Shown here: piece by piece, positions 44,806 through 53,866 of the stretch
Position numbering within the stretch: position 1 is the first letter of the stretch
How the letters are laid out: every line of letters begins with the position of its first letter
The notes under the pieces: model-generated
The model's input: the letters and a program-made list of their open reading frames with translations, nothing else
Told to the model about the DNA's origin: nothing
The model's database searches: none
Assembly: GCF_002102175.1 (NCBI RefSeq)
Contig: NZ_LQOX01000128.1
Coordinates: 51,620-115,619 of the forward strand
DNA length: 64,000 bases
Reading direction: 5' to 3'
DNA from: Mycobacterium gastri
GTDB taxonomy: Bacteria; Actinomycetota; Actinomycetes; Mycobacteriales; Mycobacteriaceae
Position numbers and translations under genes: made by a program

Positions 44806-47469
44806 GTGACCGCGCGCGCCCGCTTCGACGCCGACCAGCTGCCCAAGTCGTGGGACCCGGGTGCGATGGAGGGTGCCATCTACCAGAAGTGGCTGGATGC
44901 CGGTTACTTCATCGCGGACCCCACCAGCAGCAAGCCCGCCTACTCGATCGTGCTGCCGCCGCCAAATGTGACCGGCAGCCTGCATATGGGCCACGCCCTG
45001 GAACACACCATGATGGACGCCCTGACCCGCCGAAAACGGATGCAGGGCTACGAGGTGCTGTGGCAGCCGGGCACCGACCATGCCGGTATCGCCACCCAGA
45101 GCGTGGTGGAAAAGCAGCTGGCGGTCGACGGCAAGACCAAAGAGGACTTCGGCCGTGAGTTGTTCGTCGAAAAGGTCTGGGACTGGAAGCGGGAGTCGGG
45201 CGGGGCGATCGGTGGCCAGATGCGCCGGCTGGGTGACGGGGTGGACTGGAGCCGCGACCGGTTCACCATGGACGAGGGCCTGTCCCGGGCGGTGCGGACG
45301 ATCTTCAAGAGGCTCTACGATGCCGGGCTGATCTACCAGGCCGAGCGGTTGGTCAACTGGTCGCCGGTACTTCAGACGGCGATCTCGGACCTGGAGGTCA
45401 ACTACCTCGACGTCGAAGGCGAGCTGGTGTCGTTCCGGTACGGCTCGCTGGACGACTCGCAACCGCACATCGTGGTCGCCACTACGCGGGTGGAGACGAT
45501 GCTCGGCGACACCGCCATCGCGGTCCACCCCGACGACGATCGCTACCGCCACCTGGTCGGCACCAGCCTGCCGCACCCCTTTGTCGACCGGCAGCTGATC
45601 ATCGTTGCCGACGAGCATGTGGACCCCGAATTCGGCACCGGCGCGGTCAAAGTCACGCCCGCTCACGACCCGAACGACTTCGAGATCGGGATGCGACACA
45701 GCCTGCCGATGCCCTCGATCATGGATGCTAGGGGCCGAATTGCCGACACCGGAACACAATTCGACGGCATGGACCGATTCGAAGCGCGGATCGCGGTGCG
45801 CGAGGCACTTGCCGCCCAAGGCCGCGTCGTCGAGGAGAAACGCCCCTACCTGCACAGCGTGGGACATTCCGAGCGCAGCGGGGAGCCGATCGAACCGCGG
45901 CTGTCGTTGCAGTGGTGGGTCCGGGTGGAATCGTTGGCCAAGGCCGCCGGTGACGCGGTGCGTAACGGCGACACCGTGATTCACCCCGCCAGCCTGGAAC
46001 CGCGCTGGTTCGCCTGGGTCGACGACATGCACGACTGGTGCATCTCGCGACAGCTGTGGTGGGGTCATCGCATCCCGATCTGGTACGGGCCCGACGGCGA
46101 AAAGGTGTGTGTGGGCCCGGACGAGACACCGCCGGAGGGCTGGGCGCAGGACCCCGACGTGCTGGACACCTGGTTCTCCTCCGCGCTGTGGCCGTTCTCC
46201 ACGCTGGGCTGGCCCGAAAAGACGCCGGAGTTGGAAAAGTTCTATCCGACAAGCGTTCTGGTCACGGGTTACGACATCTTGTTCTTCTGGGTGGCGCGGA
46301 TGATGATGTTCGGCACCTTCGTCGGCGCCGACGACGCCATTACGCTCAACGGCCGTCGCGGCCCTCAAGTGCCGTTCACCGACGTTTTCCTGCACGGGCT
46401 GATTCGTGACGAGTTCGGCCGCAAGATGAGTAAGTCCAAGGGCAACGTCATCGACCCGCTGGAGTGGATGGACACGTTCGGTGCCGATGCGTTGCGGTTC
46501 ACGCTGGCCCGCGGAGCCAGCCCCGGTGGCGACTTAGCGATCGGCGAGGACGCCGTCCGCGCATCGCGCAACTTCACCACCAAGCTGTTCAACGCGACCC
46601 GCTACGCACTGCTCAACGGCGCCGTGCTGGCGCCCTTACCGGCGCCGGCCGAGCTGACCGATGCCGACCGCTGGATCCTGGGACGATTGGAAGAGGTTCG
46701 AGCCGAAGTCGATTCGGCATTCGACGGCTACGAGTTCAGCCGCGCCTGCGAGGCGTTGTATCACTTCGCCTGGGACGAGTTCTGCGACTGGTATGTCGAA
46801 CTGGCAAAAACCCAACTGGCCGAAGGACTCTCGCATACCACAGCGGTACTGGCTGCGGCGTTGGACACGCTGCTTCGGCTGCTGCACCCGGTGATCCCGT
46901 TCATCACCGAGGCGCTCTGGCAGGCCCTGATGGATGGGGAGACCCGGGAAGAGTCACTGGTGGTCGCCGACTGGCCGCAGCCCTCCGGGATCACTCTGGA
47001 TCCCATTGCCGCGCAGCGCATCAGCGATATGCAAAAGCTGGTGACCGAGGTCCGGCGATTCCGCGGCGATCAGGGTCTGGCCGACCGGCAAAAGGTGCCG
47101 GCCCGGTTGGCCGGTATCGACGAGTCGGACCTCAACACTCAGGTTGCCGCCGTGACATCGCTGGCATGGCTCACCGCCGCTCGTCCGGATTTCTGCCCGT
47201 CGGTGTCATTGGAGGTTCGGCTGAGCCGGGCAATGGTCGTCGTCGAACTCGACACCTCCGGCACGATCGACGTGGCCGCTGAGCGCCGCCGGCTGGAAAA
47301 GGAATTGGCCGCGGCGCAAAAGGAGCTGGCAGCAACCGGCGCCAAATTGGCGAACACGGATTTTCTGGCCAAGGCGCCCGAAGCCGTTGTCGGCAAGATC
47401 CGCGACCGGCAGCGGCTGGCGCAAGAGGAAACCGACCGCATCACGGCCAGGTTAGCTGCGCTGCAATGA
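44806..47469 (+). CDS. valS: valyl-tRNA synthetase
   Basis: Class I synthetase that charges tRNA-Val and edits mischarged threonine. The HIGH motif is HMGH within NVTGSLHMGHAL (residues about 60-63), the editing domain (CP1) follows, and the second signature KMSKSKGN is near residues 540-547. The anticodon-binding domain and a C-terminal coiled coil (residues about 820-887, AAERRRLEKELAAAQKEL) complete it. Length 887 is normal. Its stop overlaps folC (ATGA). Confidence 0.97.
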   Translation: MTARARFDADQLPKSWDPGAMEGAIYQKWLDAGYFIADPTSSKPAYSIVLPPPNVTGSLHMGHALEHTMMDALTRRKRMQGYEVLWQPGTDHAGIATQSVVEKQLAVDGKTKEDFGRELFVEKVWDWKRESGGAIGGQMRRLGDGVDWSRDRFTMDEGLSRAVRTIFKRLYDAGLIYQAERLVNWSPVLQTAISDLEVNYLDVEGELVSFRYGSLDDSQPHIVVATTRVETMLGDTAIAVHPDDDRYRHLVGTSLPHPFVDRQLIIVADEHVDPEFGTGAVKVTPAHDPNDFEIGMRHSLPMPSIMDARGRIADTGTQFDGMDRFEARIAVREALAAQGRVVEEKRPYLHSVGHSERSGEPIEPRLSLQWWVRVESLAKAAGDAVRNGDTVIHPASLEPRWFAWVDDMHDWCISRQLWWGHRIPIWYGPDGEKVCVGPDETPPEGWAQDPDVLDTWFSSALWPFSTLGWPEKTPELEKFYPTSVLVTGYDILFFWVARMMMFGTFVGADDAITLNGRRGPQVPFTDVFLHGLIRDEFGRKMSKSKGNVIDPLEWMDTFGADALRFTLARGASPGGDLAIGEDAVRASRNFTTKLFNATRYALLNGAVLAPLPAPAELTDADRWILGRLEEVRAEVDSAFDGYEFSRACEALYHFAWDEFCDWYVELAKTQLAEGLSHTTAVLAAALDTLLRLLHPVIPFITEALWQALMDGETREESLVVADWPQPSGITLDPIAAQRISDMQKLVTEVRRFRGDQGLADRQKVPARLAGIDESDLNTQVAAVTSLAWLTAARPDFCPSVSLEVRLSRAMVVVELDTSGTIDVAAERRRLEKELAAAQKELAATGAKLANTDFLAKAPEAVVGKIRDRQRLAQEETDRITARLAALQ

Positions 47470-48911
47470 GTTTCGAGTCGACAGACCGGCCATCCACCGG
47501 CATGGCTCCCACGCCCGACGAGATCGCTTCCCTGCTGCAGGTCGAGCACCTGCTGGACCAGCGCTGGCCGGAGACTCGCATCGAGCCGAGCCTGACAAGG
47601 ATCAGCGCGCTGCTGGATCTGCTGGGTTCGCCGCAACTCAGCTATCCCTCGATTCACATCGCCGGCACCAACGGCAAGACGTCGGTGGCGCGGATGGTCG
47701 ACGCGTTGGTCACCGCTTTGCAGCAACGCACCGGCCGCACCACCAGCCCGCACCTGCAGTCGGTGGTGGAACGGATCTCGATCGACGGAAAGCCGATCAG
47801 CCCGGCGCAGTACGTGGCGACGTACCGGGAAATCGAGCCGTTCGTGCAGATGATCGACGAGCAGTCGCAGAATGGCTTGTTAGGAGAAGAGGGCCCGCGC
47901 CTGAGCAAGTTCGAGGTGCTCACCGCGATGGCGTTCGCCGCGTTCGCCGACGCGCCCGTCGACGTCGCGGTGATCGAGGTGGGTATGGGTGGACGATGGG
48001 ACGCCACCAACGTGATCAGTGCGCCGGTGGCGGTGATCACCCCGATCAGCAAGGACCATGTCGACTACCTCGGGAACGACATCGCCGGCATCGCAGGGGA
48101 GAAGGCGGGCATTATCCGCCGAGCCGCCGAGGGCTCGCCGGACACGGTCGCGGTCATCGCGCGTCAGCGCCCGGAGGCCATGGAGGTGCTGCTGGGCCAG
48201 GCGGTCCGCGCCGACGCCGCGGTCGCCCGGGAGGATTCGGAGTTCGCCGTGCTGGACCGGCAGGTCGCCGTCGGCGGCCAGGTGCTGCAACTGCAAGGCC
48301 TGGGCGGGGTGTACTCCGACATCTACCTGCCGCTGCACGGTGAACACCAGGCGCACAACGCGGTGGTGGCGCTGGCCGCCGTCGAGGCCTTCTTCGGCGC
48401 GGGCGCCCAGCGCCAGCTCGACGTCGAGGCGGTCCGGGCGGGATTCGCCGCGGCCACCAGCCCGGGCCGGCTGGAACGGATGCGCAGCGCACCTACCGTG
48501 TTCATCGACGCCGCCCACAATCCCGCCGGGGCGGCTGCGCTGGCCCGGACGCTGGCCGGCGAGTTCGACTTCCGGACGTTGGTCGGGGTGGTCAGCGTGC
48601 TGGCCGACAAGGACGTCGACGGCATTCTGCAAGCCGTGGAGCCGGTATTCGACTCGGTTGTGGTGACCCACAACGGGTCGCCGCGCGCGCTGGATGTCGA
48701 GTCGCTGGCCGCGGCTGCCCGGGAGCGGTTCGGGCCCGATCGGGTGCTCACCGCCGCGAACCTCAGCGATGCCATCGACACGGCGACCGCGCTGGTCGAC
48801 GAGGCGGCAGCTGACCCGGGCGACGCGTTGTCCGGCACGGGGATTGTCATCACCGGCTCGGTTGTCACCGCCGGGGCTGCCCGCACCCTGTTTGGTCGTG
48901 ACCCGGAATGA
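47466..48911 (+). CDS. folC: folylpolyglutamate synthase / dihydrofolate synthase
   Basis: ATP-dependent Mur-ligase-fold enzyme that adds glutamates to folates and makes dihydrofolate (Rv2447c). The P-loop is HIAGTNGKTSV near residue 63; DVAVIEVGMGGRWDATNV and TPISKDHVDYLG are family signatures; the C-terminal domain has FIDAAHNPAGAAALA. Length 481. Start overlaps the valS stop and stop overlaps the next gene, both in ATGA, making a tightly coupled operon. Confidence 0.95.
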   Translation: MSFESTDRPSTGMAPTPDEIASLLQVEHLLDQRWPETRIEPSLTRISALLDLLGSPQLSYPSIHIAGTNGKTSVARMVDALVTALQQRTGRTTSPHLQSVVERISIDGKPISPAQYVATYREIEPFVQMIDEQSQNGLLGEEGPRLSKFEVLTAMAFAAFADAPVDVAVIEVGMGGRWDATNVISAPVAVITPISKDHVDYLGNDIAGIAGEKAGIIRRAAEGSPDTVAVIARQRPEAMEVLLGQAVRADAAVAREDSEFAVLDRQVAVGGQVLQLQGLGGVYSDIYLPLHGEHQAHNAVVALAAVEAFFGAGAQRQLDVEAVRAGFAAATSPGRLERMRSAPTVFIDAAHNPAGAAALARTLAGEFDFRTLVGVVSVLADKDVDGILQAVEPVFDSVVVTHNGSPRALDVESLAAAARERFGPDRVLTAANLSDAIDTATALVDEAAADPGDALSGTGIVITGSVVTAGAARTLFGRDPE

Positions 48912-49294
48912 CCGAGCAACCGGCAGCGCCCACACCACCGGCCGACCCGTGGAAGAGCTTCGCTGCGGTCATGGCCGCGACACTGCTTCTCGAGGCGATC
49001 GTGGTGCTGCTGGCCGTACCCGTGGTGGGCGCGGTGGGCGGCGGGCTGAGTCCGGCATCGCTGGGGTATCTGACCGGGCTGGCCGCGGCATTGATCCTGC
49101 TTGCCGGGCTGCAGCGCAGACCGTGGGCGATCTGGGTGAACCTCGGCGTCCAGCTGGTGCTGCTGGCCGGGTTCGCCGTGTACCCGGGGGTCGGCTTCAT
49201 CGGCGTGCTGTTCACCGGGGTATGGGTGCTGATCGCCTACTTCCGGGCCGAGGTCCGGCGGCGGGAGCGAGGAGGAGCGTCGCCGCCGGGCTGA
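48908..49294 (+). CDS. DUF4233 membrane protein, Rv2446c-like
   Basis: A 128-residue integral membrane protein with about four hydrophobic segments (AATLLLEAIVVLLAVPVVGA, LTGLAAALILLAGL, IWVNLGVQLVLLAGFAV, FIGVLFTGVWVLIAYF). The N-terminus is Pro-rich and the C-terminus basic. The family is conserved next to folC in actinobacteria; its role is unknown. Translationally coupled to folC (ATGA). Confidence 0.85.
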   Translation: MTEQPAAPTPPADPWKSFAAVMAATLLLEAIVVLLAVPVVGAVGGGLSPASLGYLTGLAAALILLAGLQRRPWAIWVNLGVQLVLLAGFAVYPGVGFIGVLFTGVWVLIAYFRAEVRRRERGGASPPG

Positions 49295-49329
49295 GCCGGG
49301 CCTGCCGTGCGCGTTCAGCGTTGGCCATC

Positions 49330-49335
49330 TACTGT
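49330..49335 (+). promoter_or_regulatory. -10 box close to the ndk start
   Basis: TACTGT fits TANNNT and ends eight bases before GTG 49344, giving a leaderless or nearly leaderless transcript. Confidence 0.45.
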
Positions 49336-49343
49336 TAGCCACC

Positions 49344-49754
49344 GTGACTGAACGGACCCTCGTACTGATCAAGCCTGACGGTGTGCAACGCGGACTGATC
49401 GGCGAGATCATCGGCCGCATCGAGCGCAAAGGCCTGACCATCGCGGCGCTGGAGCTCCGGAACGTCACCGACGAGCTGGCCGGCCGTCATTATGCCGAAC
49501 ACGAAGGCAAGCCGTTCTTCGGGTCGTTGCTCGAGTTCATCACGTCGGGGCCGGTGGTGGCGGCCATCGTGGAGGGGCCGCGAGCGGTCGCGGCGTTTCG
49601 CCAGCTCGCCGGCGGCACCGACCCGGTGGACATGGCCACGCCCGGCACCATCCGCGGCGACTTCGCCTTGGAAACCCAGTTCAACCTGGTGCACGGCTCC
49701 GATTCGGCCGAGTCGGCGCAGCGCGAGATCGCGCTCTGGTTTCCCGGCGGCTAG
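49344..49754 (+). CDS. ndk: nucleoside diphosphate kinase
   Basis: Transfers phosphate between nucleoside triphosphates and diphosphates through a phosphohistidine. The active-site histidine is His117 in NLVHGSDS; ATLVLIKPDGV-type start (ERTLVLIKPDGVQRG) and TPGTIRGDFA are intact. Length 136 matches M. tuberculosis NdkA (Rv2445c). It precedes rne with a 323-base gap. Confidence 0.97.
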   Translation: MTERTLVLIKPDGVQRGLIGEIIGRIERKGLTIAALELRNVTDELAGRHYAEHEGKPFFGSLLEFITSGPVVAAIVEGPRAVAAFRQLAGGTDPVDMATPGTIRGDFALETQFNLVHGSDSAESAQREIALWFPGG

Positions 49755-50077
49755 CGCCTGGACACCGGCCGGTGAGCCGGATTCATGGGTGTGGCGGCTC
49801 AGACGAGGGTGATCCTGCCCGGTGATATGGGATACTGACTGCGGGTGAACGTCGCCGGGCCGGCGTCGAACACCCGAATGAAGACTTCGGCAAGCGCGAC
49901 CATCGCCATCCGATGGGACGCGGCGTGTCAAGCCGTCATTCAGCACGGCGCCGAGTGTGCTCGCCCGAGCGGCTCGGAGCAAGACCATCACAAGCCCGGG
50001 AGAAGTGACCCGGGCACATAGCGCAGCCCTCGCGTGGCCGCGTCGAAACGACGCGCCCGGGGGCTTGAGGAGAATAC
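49755..50077 (+). other. 323-base leader region of rne
   Basis: The gap between ndk and rne contains a perfect palindrome CACCGGCCGGTG near 49766, a possible -10 box GATACT at 49831-49836, the small frame listed below, and GAGGAG just before the rne start. A long leader is expected because RNase E often controls its own mRNA through its 5' region (general knowledge). Confidence 0.45.
49845..50021 (+). CDS. possible upstream ORF in the rne leader
   Basis: GTG 49845 begins a 58-codon frame eight bases after GATACT, the spacing of a leaderless start. The peptide (MNVAGPASNTRMKTSASATI at its start) has no recognised domain and ends 56 bases before rne. Codon use is only moderately coding-like. 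It could be a regulatory uORF or chance. Confidence 0.25.
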   Translation: MNVAGPASNTRMKTSASATIAIRWDAACQAVIQHGAECARPSGSEQDHHKPGRSDPGT

Positions 50078-52993
50078 GTGGTAGACGGTGCCCCATCTTC
50101 AGACCCAAAAGAGCCGACACAGCGTGAGGAACTGCCGGACCGCCTGAGAGTCCATTCGCTGGCGCGAACGCTCGGGACCAGCAGCAGGCGGGTGCTCGAT
50201 GCGCTCAACGCGCTGGACGGTCGAATCCGCAGCGCACATTCCAGCGTGGACCGGGTCGACGCGGTCCGGGTGCGCGACCTGCTGGCCGAAACGCCCGCCA
50301 ACGAAGCCACAGAACCCGCCAACGAAGCCAACGAAGCCAACGCAGAAGAAAACGCAGCACCCGGGGTCGCCGGGGCGGCTGCTGCACCGGACGAATCCGA
50401 GGCGGCCCCGGAACCCGAATCCCGACTGCTGCTGGAAACGCAGGAAACGGTGCAGGTCGTCGAGACGTGGGTGGAGCGGCCACATTACCTGCCGCTGTTC
50501 GTCGCGCCGCAGCCGATTCCCGAGGCGACCGATGCGGACGACGGCACCGATGATGAGGCGGCCGACGATTCCGACGACGATGACGAGCAGGAGCAGATCG
50601 ACCGGCCGAGCGGTCGGCGGCGCCGGCGTGGCCGTCGTGGCCGCGGTAGGGGACGCGGTGAGCAGGGCGGATCCGACAGCCCCGGCGAAGCCGGTGATGA
50701 CGGTTCCGACGACTCCGAGGGTGACGATTCAGCGGACTCCGACGAAACAGACACCGATACCGACGCCGGCGACGAGGACAACGGTTCGGCAGAGGGCGCC
50801 AGCCGTCGCCGCCGGCGCCGCAGACGGCGCAAGCCGGGTTCCGGAGAGGACGGCGACGAGGGCCCGGCGCCCGACGATCCGCCCAACACCGTCGTGCACG
50901 AACGCGCGCCGCGCAACGGCGGCTCCGGAGACGACGAGTCCGGCGGCAACGAGATCAAGGGCATCGACGGCTCGACCCGGCTGGAAGCCAAACGGCAGCG
51001 CCGCCGGGACGGCCGCGACGCCGGGCGGCGCCGCCCACCGGTACTGACCGAGGCCGAATTCCTGGCCAGACGTGAGGCCGTCGAGCGGGTCATGGTGGTG
51101 CGTGACCGGGTCCGCACCGAGCCGCCACACCCGGGCACGCGCTACACCCAGATCGCGGTGCTGGAAGACGGCATTGTCGTCGAGCACTTCGTGACGTCTG
51201 CTGCTTCGGCTTCCCTGGTGGGCAATATCTACCTGGGCATCGTGCAGAATGTGTTGCCGTCGATGGAGGCGGCCTTCGTCGACATCGGTCGCGGCCGCAA
51301 CGGTGTGCTCTACGCCGGTGAAGTCAACTGGGACGCAGCAGGCCTTAACGGGTCCGACCGCAAGATCGAACAGGCCCTCAAACCCGGCGACTATGTCGTC
51401 GTCCAGGTCAGCAAGGACCCGGTGGGCCACAAGGGGGCACGGCTGACCACGCAGGTGTCGTTGGCCGGCCGCTACCTGGTCTACGTGCCGGGCGCGTCGT
51501 CGACCGGGATCAGCCGCAAGCTGCCCGACACCGAACGCCAGCGGCTCAAAGAGATCTTGCGCGAGGTGGTGCCGTCCGACGCGGGAGTGATCATCCGCAC
51601 CGCGTCCGAGGGGGTCAAAGAGGGCGACATCCGCGCCGACGTCACCCGGTTGCAGGAGCGCTGGCAACAGATCGAAGCCAAGGCCGCCGAGATCAAGCAG
51701 AAGGCGGCCGGCGCTGCGGTGGCGCTCTACGAAGAACCGGATGTGCTGGTCAAAGTCATCCGCGACTTGTTCAACGAGGATTTCGCTGGGCTCATCGTTT
51801 CCGGCGACGAGGCGTGGACCACGATCAACGACTACGTGAATTCCGTTGCGCCCGATCTGGTTTCGAAATTGACCAAGTACGAGCCGGCTGAGCTCGCTGA
51901 GGGTCAGACTCGCCCAGATGTCTTTGCGGTGCATCGTATCGACGAGCAGCTCACCAAGGCGATGGACCGCAAGGTGTGGCTGCCGTCGGGCGGGACACTG
52001 GTGATCGACCGGACCGAGGCCATGACGGTGATCGACGTCAACACGGGCAAATTCACCGGCTCCGGGGGCAATCTCGAGCAGACCGTCACCAAGAACAACC
52101 TGGAGGCGGCCGAGGAGATCGTGCGCCAGCTGCGGCTGCGGGACATCGGCGGCATCGTGGTCATCGACTTCATCGACATGGTGCTGGAATCCAACCGCGA
52201 TCTGGTGCTGCGCCGGCTGACCGAGGCGCTGGCCCGCGACCGCACCCGTCACCAGGTGTCCGAGGTGACCTCACTGGGCTTGGTCCAGCTGACCCGCAAA
52301 CGCTTGGGAACCGGCCTGATCGAGGCCTTCTCGTCGTCGTGTCCCCAGTGCAGCGGTCGCGGGATCCTGCTGCATGCCGATCCGGTGGATGCGGCGCCGG
52401 CGACCGGGCGAAAGTCGGAATCCGGAGGCCGGCGAAACAGGCGTTCGAAGAAGAGCCGCGCCGAGGAGCCCGGTGAGAAGGGGATCGTGGCCAAGGTCCC
52501 CGCTCACGCCCCCGGCGAGCATCCGATGTTCAAAGCGATGGCCGCCGGCTCGTCCCTGGGACCGGGCCGTGGGGACGGGGAACCCGAGGAGTCCGGTGAG
52601 GAACTCGCGGCCGCGATCGACGAGGACACTGCGGTGGCGGTGTCCAACGGCATCGATGACCTCGAAGACACCGATGATGCCGGCGAGCCCGACGACATCG
52701 AAGACTTCGAGGACACCGACGAAGATACCGACGAGGACACCGACGAGGACGAAGAACTCGACGACGAGGAGCTCGATGACGACGAGCTCGACGACGACGA
52801 CCTCGGTGATGACGACCTCGATGACGAGCTCGACGTCGATGATTCCGACACCGACGACGAGGTCACCGGTTCCGAGCCCGCCGACAGTCCCGACGGCCCA
52901 TCCGGACCCGTCGAGGCGGCCTCGTTGCCGGAACGTTCGCGCCGGCGACGGGCGGCGGGCAGGCCGGCCGGTCCGCCGATCCATGTGGACTGA
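50078..52993 (+). CDS. rne: ribonuclease E/G
   Basis: Endoribonuclease that starts mRNA decay and processes rRNA (Rv2444c). The catalytic core lies in the middle: an S1-like domain near GNIYLGIVQNVLPSMEAAFV, the DNase-I-like domain with DVNTGKFTG and VVIDFIDM (metal aspartates), and the zinc-link cysteines CPQCSGRG near residue 759. The N-terminal 340 residues are acidic and basic low-complexity sequence with RRRRGRRGRGRG runs. The C-terminal 200 residues include a long Asp/Glu strip followed by a basic end. These flanks are typical of actinobacterial enzymes and probably hold partners. GTG 50078 follows GAGGAG. Confidence 0.95.
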   Translation: MVDGAPSSDPKEPTQREELPDRLRVHSLARTLGTSSRRVLDALNALDGRIRSAHSSVDRVDAVRVRDLLAETPANEATEPANEANEANAEENAAPGVAGAAAAPDESEAAPEPESRLLLETQETVQVVETWVERPHYLPLFVAPQPIPEATDADDGTDDEAADDSDDDDEQEQIDRPSGRRRRRGRRGRGRGRGEQGGSDSPGEAGDDGSDDSEGDDSADSDETDTDTDAGDEDNGSAEGASRRRRRRRRRKPGSGEDGDEGPAPDDPPNTVVHERAPRNGGSGDDESGGNEIKGIDGSTRLEAKRQRRRDGRDAGRRRPPVLTEAEFLARREAVERVMVVRDRVRTEPPHPGTRYTQIAVLEDGIVVEHFVTSAASASLVGNIYLGIVQNVLPSMEAAFVDIGRGRNGVLYAGEVNWDAAGLNGSDRKIEQALKPGDYVVVQVSKDPVGHKGARLTTQVSLAGRYLVYVPGASSTGISRKLPDTERQRLKEILREVVPSDAGVIIRTASEGVKEGDIRADVTRLQERWQQIEAKAAEIKQKAAGAAVALYEEPDVLVKVIRDLFNEDFAGLIVSGDEAWTTINDYVNSVAPDLVSKLTKYEPAELAEGQTRPDVFAVHRIDEQLTKAMDRKVWLPSGGTLVIDRTEAMTVIDVNTGKFTGSGGNLEQTVTKNNLEAAEEIVRQLRLRDIGGIVVIDFIDMVLESNRDLVLRRLTEALARDRTRHQVSEVTSLGLVQLTRKRLGTGLIEAFSSSCPQCSGRGILLHADPVDAAPATGRKSESGGRRNRRSKKSRAEEPGEKGIVAKVPAHAPGEHPMFKAMAAGSSLGPGRGDGEPEESGEELAAAIDEDTAVAVSNGIDDLEDTDDAGEPDDIEDFEDTDEDTDEDTDEDEELDDEELDDDELDDDDLGDDDLDDELDVDDSDTDDEVTGSEPADSPDGPSGPVEAASLPERSRRRRAAGRPAGPPIHVD

Positions 52994-53015
52994 ACGCCCC
53001 AACCGCTGCGCCGGT

Positions 53016-53045
53016 TTGACCCTCTAGCCGCTGGTCACGTAGCCT
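53016..53045 (+). promoter_or_regulatory. promoter of rplU-rpmA
   Basis: TTGACC (53016-53021) and TAGCCT (53040-53045) are separated by 18 bases, a good match to SigA-type promoters. Transcription would start near 53052, leaving a leader of about 155 bases before rplU. The dctA-type gene that separates rne and rplU in M. tuberculosis is absent. Confidence 0.6.
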
Positions 53046-53206
53046 GGGTCAGTTGTCGCCAGGCTGCCAGCCTACGACGGCGATCCGGTCCAATCGCGCC
53101 TGCGGTGGCGCTGTGTGCCGAATCGCGAACCAGACCCGCACGCGTAAGCCACCGGTGACGCGTGCCCGCAAGAGTAAGCACGACAACGAGCAGAGGTGCA
53201 CCCACG

Positions 53207-53518
53207 ATGGCGACCTACGCAATCGTCAAGACCGGCGGCAAGCAATACAAGGTTGCCGTCGGCGACGTGGTCAAGGTCGAAAAGCTCGAATCCGACCCCG
53301 GTGCGAAGGTGTCGCTGCCGGTCGCCTTGGTCGTCGACGGTGCCACCGTCACCACCGATGCCAACGCCCTGGCCAAGGTCGCGGTGATCGGCGAGGTCCT
53401 CGAGCACGTCAAGGGTCCCAAGATCCGGATCCACAAGTTCAAGAACAAGACCGGCTACCACAAGCGGCAGGGCCACCGTCAGCAGCTGACGGTCCTGAAA
53501 GTCACCGGCATCAAATAG
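53207..53518 (+). CDS. rplU: 50S ribosomal protein L21
   Basis: Protein of 103 residues, bL21. The start MATYAIVKTGGKQYKVAVGD and the C-terminal signature KFKNKTGYHKRQGHRQQLT are conserved. AGAGG stands upstream of ATG 53207. A longer frame upstream is Arg/Thr-rich and not credible. Forms an operon with rpmA, 14 bases downstream. Confidence 0.97.
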   Translation: MATYAIVKTGGKQYKVAVGDVVKVEKLESDPGAKVSLPVALVVDGATVTTDANALAKVAVIGEVLEHVKGPKIRIHKFKNKTGYHKRQGHRQQLTVLKVTGIK

Positions 53519-53532
53519 CGGAGGCGACATCA

Positions 53533-53787
53533 ATGGCACACAAGAAGGGCGCTTCCAGCTCGCGCAACGGTCGGGATTCGGCGGCACAGCGGCTGGGTGT
53601 CAAGCGGTTCGGCGGCCAGGTCGTCAAGGCCGGCGAGATCCTGATTCGTCAACGTGGCACCAAAATCCATCCCGGCGTCAACGTCGGCCGTGGCGGGGAT
53701 GACACGTTATTCGCCAAGGCGGGCGGGGCAGTCGAGTTCGGCATCAAGCGTGGGCGCAAGACCGTCAGCATCGTGCCGCAGCCCTAA
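53533..53787 (+). CDS. rpmA: 50S ribosomal protein L27
   Basis: Protein of 84 residues, bL27, whose N-terminal tail reaches the peptidyl transferase centre. Sequence MAHKKGASSSRNGRDSAAQR and RQRGTKIHPGVNVGRGGDDT are family hallmarks. GGAGGCGAC precedes the start. No N-terminal cleavage extension of the Firmicutes type is present. Confidence 0.97.
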   Translation: MAHKKGASSSRNGRDSAAQRLGVKRFGGQVVKAGEILIRQRGTKIHPGVNVGRGGDDTLFAKAGGAVEFGIKRGRKTVSIVPQP

Positions 53788-53866
53788 GCGCTTCGCGAGC
53801 GTAACGACAGGGCGGTATCGCGGGCTTTGTTTCGCCCTCACGTCACATTCGGAGGGTTGGTAACCG

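Noticed and set aside
50799..50860. Nuclear-localisation-like Arg runs in RNase E as a sign of foreign origin
   Set aside because: Arg/Gly-rich and acidic flanks are usual for actinobacterial RNase E.
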